The position numbers and the translations under genes were made by a program. The notes under the pieces are model-generated. The model made no database searches. It was not told where the DNA came from and saw only the letters and a program-made list of their open reading frames with translations. Of a DNA stretch of 64,000 nucleotides, positions 59,116 through 64,000 are shown one piece after another; position 1 is the stretch's first letter; each line of letters starts with the position of its first letter. This DNA comes from an uncultured Oscillospiraceae bacterium (GTDB lineage Bacteria > Bacillota > Clostridia > Oscillospirales > Oscillospiraceae), in contig CATLAL010000008.1 of the NCBI GenBank assembly GCA_949878425.1, positions 43,318 to 107,317 of the forward strand. The letters run 5' to 3'.

Positions 59116-59793
59116 ATGTTTACCGGCTACAGTGAAAAGACCCTGGACTTCCTCTGGGGCATCCGCTTCAACAACAACCGCGACTGGTTCACCGCCCACA
59201 AGGAGGAGTACCTCCAGCACCTCTACCAGCCCACCGTGGACCTGGGCCAGGAGGTCTATGGCCGCTTTACGGAAAAATTCCCCAACCTGGGGCTAAACCT
59301 CCACGTGTGCCGCATCTACCGGGACGCCCGGCGGCTCCACGGCCAGGGGCCCTATAAGGACCACCTGTGGCTGACCATCCGGCCGGACCGGGACGTATGG
59401 AGCCGCCAGCCGGTGTTCTGGTTCGAGATCGCGCCGGAGGGCTGGAGCTACGGCGTGGGCTTCTGGAACGCCTCCGCCCAGACCATGGCCGCCATGCGCC
59501 GGGATATGGACGAGAATCCAAGGCGGCTGGAGAAGCTGGCCCGGCGGCTGGCCCGGGAGGGCTCCTTCCAGCTCCAGGGCCAGGACTACGCCCGGAAGAA
59601 GGGGGAGCCCTCCCCCCTCCTGACCCCCTGGTACAACAAAAAGGACATCTCCATTGGGTGCAGCCGGCCCTTTGACGGCCTGCTCTGCTCGCCCCGGCTG
59701 GCGGACACGGTAACCGAGGGCTTCCTCTTCCTGGAGCCCTACTACCAGTACTTCAAGTCCTTCTCCGGAGAGGGCCTGGAGGACCTGCGTTAG
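59116..59793 (+). CDS. DUF2461-family protein
   Basis: 225 residues beginning FTGYSEKTLDFLWGIRFNNNRDWFTAHKEEY, with RIYRDARRLHGQGPYKDHLWLTIR, characteristic of the DUF2461/TIGR02453 family of unknown function. AGGAGAGAGACC precedes the ATG. Monocistronic. Confidence 0.88.
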   Translation: MFTGYSEKTLDFLWGIRFNNNRDWFTAHKEEYLQHLYQPTVDLGQEVYGRFTEKFPNLGLNLHVCRIYRDARRLHGQGPYKDHLWLTIRPDRDVWSRQPVFWFEIAPEGWSYGVGFWNASAQTMAAMRRDMDENPRRLEKLARRLAREGSFQLQGQDYARKKGEPSPLLTPWYNKKDISIGCSRPFDGLLCSPRLADTVTEGFLFLEPYYQYFKSFSGEGLEDLR

Positions 59794-59811
59794 GCCCGAG
59801 ATGTATAGACC

Positions 59812-59854
59812 CGCCCCCGCCCGCTCCTTCGGAGCGGGCGGGGGCGTTGGTTTT
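59812..59854 (+). terminator. Intrinsic terminator of the DUF2461 gene
   Basis: A perfect 16-bp stem (CGCCCCCGCCCGCTCC / its inverse) with a TTC loop, followed by TTGGTTTT. Confidence 0.85.
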
Positions 59855-61580
59855 AAATATACTGCTGTTTCAGCACGTCGATGACGCCCCGGGTGGTCAG
59901 GCGGAGGGTGGGGATTACCGGGAGGGACATAAAGCTCAGCGTCATAAAGGGGTCGATCTCCCGGCTGACGCCCAGGCGGAAGGCGGCGTCCTTGGCGCTC
60001 TCCAGGTCCCGGTTCACGTCCTCCAGGGCGCCGTCGCTCATGAGGCCGCCAATGGCCAGCACCACCTCGCCCAGGCACCGGCCCCCCTCCATCACTACGA
60101 TGCCGCCCCGGTTGGCCGCCACCCGGTTGACGGCGGCGGCCATGTCCTCCTCATTGGCCCCCACCACGATGATGTTGTGGGAGTCGTGGGACACGCTGGT
60201 GGCCACCGCGCCCCGCTCCAGGCCGTAGCCCTGGAGGTAGCCGATGCCGGTGTGGCGGGTGTTCTTGTGGCGCTCCACCACCGCGATCTTGAGGATGTCC
60301 CGGCTGGTGTCGATGCCCTGGGCGTAGCCCTTGTCCTCGGTGACGATCTCCCCGGGCACCATGCCGATGATGCCCCGGGGCCGCGCCTCGGCGAAGTCCT
60401 CCGCCCGGAGCTGGGCCAGGTGGAAGGTGTCGTGGGCCCGGCGGACCAGGTCCGGGTCGATCTCCGGCGGCGCGAAGTCCCGGACCGTATAGCCGTCGTA
60501 CATCTCCACGCCCTTTTTAAAGACCTTCTCAATCCGGAAGCTCTCGAAATTGTCGATCACCACGAAGTCCGCCAGATAGCCCGGGGATATGGCGCCCCGG
60601 TTGTTGAGCAGGAAGTACCGGGCCGCGTGGTGGCAGGCGGTCTTGACGGCCACGATGGGGTCCACGCCCCGGCGGATGGCCTCCCGGACGATGTAGTCTA
60701 TATGGCCCTTCTCCAGCAGGTCGCTGGGGTGCTTGTCGTCGCAGCAGAACATGCAGCGGTCCGCGTACTGGGGGGTCAGCAGGGGCAGCAGGGCCTGGAG
60801 GTTGTGGGCGGCGGTGCCCTCCCGGATCATGATGAACTGTCCCATGCGCAGCTTGGCGAGGGCGTCGGCCAGGTCGGAGCACTCGTGGTCCGAGTAGACG
60901 CCGGCGGCCATATAGGCGTTGAGGTCTCCCCCCACCAGGCCGGGGGCGTGGCCGTCGATCTTCTTGTGGTGGGCCTGGGCGGCCACGATCTTCTCAATCA
61001 CCTGGGGATCCGCCCCGATGACGCCGGGGTAGTTCATCATCTCCGCCAGGCCCTGGACCCTGGGGTGGTCGTAGAAGGAGTCGATGGACCGGTAGTCCAG
61101 CACCGCGCCGCTCTCGTCCATCGGCGTGGCGGGGACACAGCTGGGCAGCATGAACCGCACGTCCACCGGCAGGTCCTCAGTGGCCTGGAGCATGTACTCG
61201 ATGCCGTCCGTGCCCATGACGTTGGCAATCTCGTGGGGGTCCGTCACAACGGTGGTGGTGCCGTGGGGCAGCACGGCCTTGGCGAACTGGGCGGGGGAGA
61301 CCATGGCGCTCTCCAGGTGGATGTGGGCGTCAATAAAGCCGGGCAGGACGATCCTTCCGGCGGCGTCCACCTCCGTCTCCCCGCTGTAGGAGCCCATGCC
61401 CACAATGAGCCCCTCCGCCACGGCGATGTCGCCGGTGCACAGCTCGTTGCTAAACACGTTGACGTAGGTCGCGTTCTTCAGCACCAGGTCCGCCCGCTCC
61501 CGGCCGGCGGCCACCTCCACAATCCGCAGCTTCTTGCTCAGTTTCCGGTTGATTCTTCCGGTGTAGCTCTCAGCGCCCAT
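59853..61580 (-). CDS. adeC: Adenine deaminase
   Basis: 575 residues from MGAESYTGRIN (ATG 61580, AAGGAAGGG upstream). Amidohydrolase motifs: PGFIDAHIHLES (metal His), TVVTDPHEI, and a later MFCCDDKHPSDLLEKGHIDYIVREAI. A C-terminal domain with NIIVVGANEEDMAAAVNRV follows, as in AdeC. Converts adenine to hypoxanthine and ammonia in purine salvage. No purine riboswitch is visible in its leader. Confidence 0.93.
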   Translation of the reverse strand: MGAESYTGRINRKLSKKLRIVEVAAGRERADLVLKNATYVNVFSNELCTGDIAVAEGLIVGMGSYSGETEVDAAGRIVLPGFIDAHIHLESAMVSPAQFAKAVLPHGTTTVVTDPHEIANVMGTDGIEYMLQATEDLPVDVRFMLPSCVPATPMDESGAVLDYRSIDSFYDHPRVQGLAEMMNYPGVIGADPQVIEKIVAAQAHHKKIDGHAPGLVGGDLNAYMAAGVYSDHECSDLADALAKLRMGQFIMIREGTAAHNLQALLPLLTPQYADRCMFCCDDKHPSDLLEKGHIDYIVREAIRRGVDPIVAVKTACHHAARYFLLNNRGAISPGYLADFVVIDNFESFRIEKVFKKGVEMYDGYTVRDFAPPEIDPDLVRRAHDTFHLAQLRAEDFAEARPRGIIGMVPGEIVTEDKGYAQGIDTSRDILKIAVVERHKNTRHTGIGYLQGYGLERGAVATSVSHDSHNIIVVGANEEDMAAAVNRVAANRGGIVVMEGGRCLGEVVLAIGGLMSDGALEDVNRDLESAKDAAFRLGVSREIDPFMTLSFMSLPVIPTLRLTTRGVIDVLKQQYI

Positions 61581-61646
61581 GGGATCCCTTCCTTTCTTCT
61601 GCGCCCGCGCGCGGCGCGGGCTGGCGGCAGTTGATGGTGATATCTC

Positions 61647-61675
61647 AGCATACCACACTAAGGGGGATTTGTCCA
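61647..61675 (-). promoter_or_regulatory. Sigma-A promoter of adeC
   Basis: On the minus strand: TGGACA (61670-61675), 17-base spacer, extended TGG-TATGCT (61647-61652). Confidence 0.6.
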
Positions 61676-61937
61676 CAGAAAGAGAGGCGGGGCTTGCGGC
61701 CCCGCGAACGCCTGTCTGCACGATAGCCCGGAGGCCGTGCCCCCGGACCCCCAGGACGGGGGCGGTACTTTTAGAGCGAGGCCTACCGGCTTCGCCTGCC
61801 GGCCCACGAAGGGGTAGAACCATCTGGGACGCGTGCTGACGATAGAACTGCCTCTTCCTCCGCAGCCGCGTTATAAGAGCCTGTGGGGACACCGGCCCCT
61901 ACATAGCGCCCTGCCCTGTAATCTGATGCTTGCTGCC

Positions 61938-62235
61938 GTCACACATCCGACGGAGGGTCCGCCCCTTCCTTTGGGCCGTCATTGGGCTTCTCCCAACGAC
62001 AGGCCCGGCGGTTTTCAACCGCCTATGGCCGGCAGGCGGAGTCAGACGAACGCCAAGGTGGCAGAAGGGCGCGTTTGTCTCAGCGGCTGAGAAGCTGAGG
62101 GCCTATCCCGGACTCCCGTGAAGCCGGGGGCCCCGTGAGGCGCGCAGAGCGGCGCTTTTAGCGCTAAGGCCGCCGCAGGCGGCCCACGGGGGCGGCGGGG
62201 CCCACAGCCCCCGGCGCTGCCGTGCAGATAGGCAC
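61938..62235 (+). ncRNA. Candidate structured RNA or dispersed element, copy 2
   Basis: 298 bases homologous to 7092-7316. The same blocks occur in the same order. The stem after GACTCCCGTGA is lengthened by an ~80-base GC-rich hairpin insertion. The final stem reads CTG/CAG instead of CTA/TAG, keeping pairing. The segment ends AGATAGGCAC, 13 bases before the degV stop on the opposite strand. No T-run terminator follows it, unlike copy 1. Confidence 0.5.
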
Positions 62236-62248
62236 TCCCAGTACCGGA

Positions 62249-63094
62249 CTACCCCCTCAAAATATAGGCCATCCCCAGGGCTCCGGGCCCGATATGGGAC
62301 CCGATGGTGGGTCCCACGGAGCAGTAGTGGAGCCTCTGGGGCAGCGCGCCCCGCTCCTTCAGCTTGGGCAGCAGCAGCTCATCCCTGCCCCGGTCGTCGG
62401 AGTAGAGGAAGTAGGAGGGGAAGGCGTCGTCCACCGGGTTGGCGTCCAGGAATTTGACGAGCTGCTGGACCGCAGCGGTGAGGCCAAAGGCCTTGGCCGC
62501 GATGGAGACGGCCCCCTTGCGCACCGTGATGACGGGCTTGAGCCGGGTAACCGCCCCCAACCCCGCCTGGAAGCCGGAGAGCCGGCCCCCCCGGCGCAGG
62601 TACTCCAGGGTGTCCATCACCGCGAAAATGCGGATGCGGTCCTTGAGCCGCTCCAGCTCCCCGGCAATGTCCGCCGCCGGCAGGCCGCTGTCCCGGAGCT
62701 TGCAGGCGTAGTTGACCAGGATCTGGATGCCGGCGGTGGCGGAGAGGCTGTCCACCAGGTAGATGGGCTCGTAGCCGCACATGCCCCTGGCGATCACGGC
62801 GCTCTGGTAGGTGCCGCTGAGGACGCTGGAGAGCAGCACCGCCACCACCTGGTCCCCGGCGTCCCTGGCCTCCTCGAAAATCCGGAGGAAATCCGCCGGC
62901 GTGGGCTGGGCGGTGGAGGGGTTGGTCTTGCCCTCCTGGAGCAGCTTGTAGAACACGTCGTGGGTGATGGTCTTGCCGTCCAGGAAGGACGCGTTTCCAA
63001 ACTGGATGGACATGGATACGACCTCCACGCCCCGCCGCTTGGTGGTGGCCGGGTTAAAGTCGGCGGACGAGTCCGTCAGAATGCGAATGCCCAT
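62249..63094 (-). CDS. DegV-family fatty-acid-binding protein
   Basis: 281 residues from MGIRILTDSSADF (ATG 63094, AGGAGGT eight bases upstream). Typical DegV motifs: ILTDSSADF, STAQPTPADFL, SSVLSGTYQSA, VDSLSATAG and LRRGGRLS. DegV/FakB proteins bind fatty acids and, with a FakA kinase, feed exogenous fatty acids into lipid synthesis. The upstream MarR gene overlaps it by 41 bases, suggesting a co-regulated pair. Confidence 0.92.
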   Translation of the reverse strand: MGIRILTDSSADFNPATTKRRGVEVVSMSIQFGNASFLDGKTITHDVFYKLLQEGKTNPSTAQPTPADFLRIFEEARDAGDQVVAVLLSSVLSGTYQSAVIARGMCGYEPIYLVDSLSATAGIQILVNYACKLRDSGLPAADIAGELERLKDRIRIFAVMDTLEYLRRGGRLSGFQAGLGAVTRLKPVITVRKGAVSIAAKAFGLTAAVQQLVKFLDANPVDDAFPSYFLYSDDRGRDELLLPKLKERGALPQRLHYCSVGPTIGSHIGPGALGMAYILRG

Positions 63095-63536
63095 AGGTTG
63101 ATACCTCCTGCTGTATGCAGTCAAAAATGTCCGCCGCCCGGCGGAGCAGAGGGAGCAGCCGGCGTACGTCCTCCTCCCCCATTCCGGCGATCAGCCGGTC
63201 CGCCATGGCGAGAGCCCGGCGGTGGGCAGCCCCGTAGCGGGCCGCACCCTCTGGCAGCAGCCGCACCTCCACCTGCCGCCGGTCCTCCCCGGAGCGGCGG
63301 CGGGCGACGGCCCCCTCCCGCTCCAGGGCGCATAGGATGGCGTTCATCTGGGATTTCAGAATATGGGTGGCGGCGCACAGCTGGCTGGCCGTCCGGCACT
63401 TGCCCTCCGCCAGCAGACCACACACCAGGGCCTCGTTGAAGGACAGGCCGTCCGGGCCGGAGCGCTCCACCAGGCGCTGGTTGTCAATCACGCAGCTCAG
63501 CTTCAGCCACACGGAGAGCAGCTCCTCGTCCAGCAC
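63054..63536 (-). CDS. MarR-family transcriptional regulator
   Basis: 160 residues from a GTG at 63536 (AGGAGGTGA nine bases upstream). The ATG at 63563 lies almost at the predicted transcription start and overlaps the operator, so it is unlikely. A winged-helix segment reads LSFNEALVCGLLAEGKCRTASQLCAATHILKSQMNAILCALEREGAVARRRSGEDRRQVEVRL. Likely autoregulates the MarR-degV unit in response to a lipid-like ligand, as FabT-type MarR proteins do; that is inference. Confidence 0.88.
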   Translation of the reverse strand: MLDEELLSVWLKLSCVIDNQRLVERSGPDGLSFNEALVCGLLAEGKCRTASQLCAATHILKSQMNAILCALEREGAVARRRSGEDRRQVEVRLLPEGAARYGAAHRRALAMADRLIAGMGEEDVRRLLPLLRRAADIFDCIQQEVSTYGHSHSDGLVRRL

Positions 63537-63557
63537 GGTCCGCTCACCTCCTATTTG

Positions 63558-63572
63558 GTTCATAAAATGAAC
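63558..63572 (-). promoter_or_regulatory. Palindromic operator of the MarR-degV unit
   Basis: GTTCAT-AAA-ATGAAC, a perfect 6-3-6 palindrome overlapping the downstream edge of the -10 and the predicted transcription start. Confidence 0.7.
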
Positions 63573-63599
63573 TATACACCCCTTGCACAGGCTTGTCAA
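63571..63599 (-). promoter_or_regulatory. Sigma-A promoter of the MarR-degV unit
   Basis: On the minus strand: perfect TTGACA (63594-63599), 17-base spacer, TATAGT (63571-63576). Confidence 0.8.
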
Positions 63600-63651
63600 G
63601 GGGGACGCGCAGGTTTTTCTGCCCGGCGGTGTGCGCCGCAGCAGCTCTGCC

Positions 63652-63680
63652 TTGACTTTACCTGGCGAATCAGGTAAAAT
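63652..63680 (+). promoter_or_regulatory. Sigma-A promoter of the zinc-ribbon gene
   Basis: TTGACT (63652-63657), 17-base spacer, TAAAAT (63675-63680). Confidence 0.65.
63657..63678 (+). promoter_or_regulatory. Operator-like inverted repeat inside the promoter spacer
   Basis: TTTACCTG-GCGAAT-CAGGTAAA, 8-bp perfect arms, fills the region between -35 and -10, so a bound regulator would control the promoter directly. Confidence 0.6.
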
Positions 63681-63743
63681 ATAACACATCTAGATGATAG
63701 AGCCTATAGGCCCTATACAGATTGAGAAAGAGAGGTACGAGAG

Positions 63744-64000
63744 ATGTTCTGTAGCTCCTGCGGCAAGGAGATCGGCGAGGGCGCCCTGTTCTGCACGTAC
63801 TGCGGTGCGAGACAGGCGCCCGTATCGCCGCCGGCGGCTCCCCCGGCGCCGGACGTCCCGCCCGCCCCAGTTCAGCAGGCCCATCAGCCTGCCGGCTACC
63901 CGGCCGGCGAGGCGGACCAGCCGGTTGACAATCCGCCTGTCTCCGGCGGCAATCCGCCCGACCCGGTAAATCAGCCTCAGCAGCCCAGCTATACCGGCTA
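63744..64000 (+). CDS. Zinc-ribbon protein (3'-truncated)
   Basis: The frame from ATG 63744 stays open to the window end (85 codons). Residues 1-23 are a double-Cys zinc ribbon (MFCSSCGKEIGEGALFCTYC), then a Pro/Ala/Gln-rich disordered linker. Such proteins usually continue with membrane helices or a DUF domain, but that part is outside the window. Confidence 0.75.
   Translation, partial: MFCSSCGKEIGEGALFCTYCGARQAPVSPPAAPPAPDVPPAPVQQAHQPAGYPAGEADQPVDNPPVSGGNPPDPVNQPQQPSYTG

Larger units (their letters stand above)
61581..62248. other. Gene-free spacer holding the adeC promoter and RNA copy 2
   Basis: No gene is supported. It contains the adeC promoter, the 41-base block shared with 6953-6993 (61786-61826), and the candidate RNA at 61938-62235. 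Confidence 0.6.

Noticed and set aside
61581..61640. Possible purine riboswitch before adeC
   Set aside because: The leader from the predicted start is only ~60 bases and shows no aptamer core.

Overview
The window reads as the motility region of a GC-rich Clostridia-class Bacillota, most likely an Oscillospiraceae-type gut bacterium. Four things point there: the classic Bacillota fla/che gene order, a FliY-type switch protein with CheC/CheD/CheV chemotaxis, the FliW-CsrA pair, and S-layer-homology (SLH) surface proteins. Genus placement is inference from gene content only.

Layout. (1) 1-6744, + strand: the 3' part of a very large surface protein, then a six-repeat SLH protein. (2) 6745-7366: a repeat-rich intergenic block holding copy 1 of a candidate structured RNA. 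(3) 7367-17204, - strand: YjfB-like motility peptide, lipoprotein, FtsA-like ATPase, chemoreceptor, FtsE-like ABC ATPase, and fliD-fliS-fliT. (4) 17525-19266, + strand: a ParA-like ATPase plus a ComFB-domain protein with a long Pro/Glu repeat. (5) 19367-47527, - strand: a fla/che supercluster read flgB, flgC, fliE, fliF, fliG, fliH, fliI, fliJ, unknown gene, fliK, flgD, TIGR02530-type gene, flgE, swrD, motA, motB, fliM, fliY, cheY, fliO, fliP, fliQ, fliR, flhB, flhA, sigma-28, flgF, flgG, cheC, cheD, cheV, EAL/HDOD. A good sigma-A promoter lies upstream of flgB. (6) 47861-54286, - strand: the late/regulatory cluster flgM-flgN-flgK-flgL-yviE-fliW-csrA. (7) 54591-56048, + strand: a PilZ protein and an HExxH protein. 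(8) 56287-63563: housekeeping and accessory genes (SLH-thioredoxin, lipoprotein, EEP nuclease, DUF2461 protein, adenine deaminase, DegV, MarR), with copy 2 of the candidate RNA at 61938-62235. (9) 63744 to the end: start of a zinc-ribbon protein.

How it works together: basal body, export gate, switch, stator, rod, hook, junction and cap genes are all present. So are their chaperones (FliS, a FliT-like protein, FlgN) and the sigma-28/FlgM checkpoint. Flagellin, cheA/cheW/cheB/cheR, fliL, flhF and flhG are not in the window. Three proteins with domains linked to cyclic-dinucleotide biology (ComFB, PilZ, degenerate EAL) flank or lie in the cluster.

Most notable: a two-copy intergenic element with RNA-like conservation and a compensatory base pair; FliY with two CheY-docking motifs moved into its inter-domain linker; a ParA-ComFB operon where FlhF/FlhG are missing; MITE-like elements with terminal inverted repeats; and a tandem-repeat insertion in FlgL.
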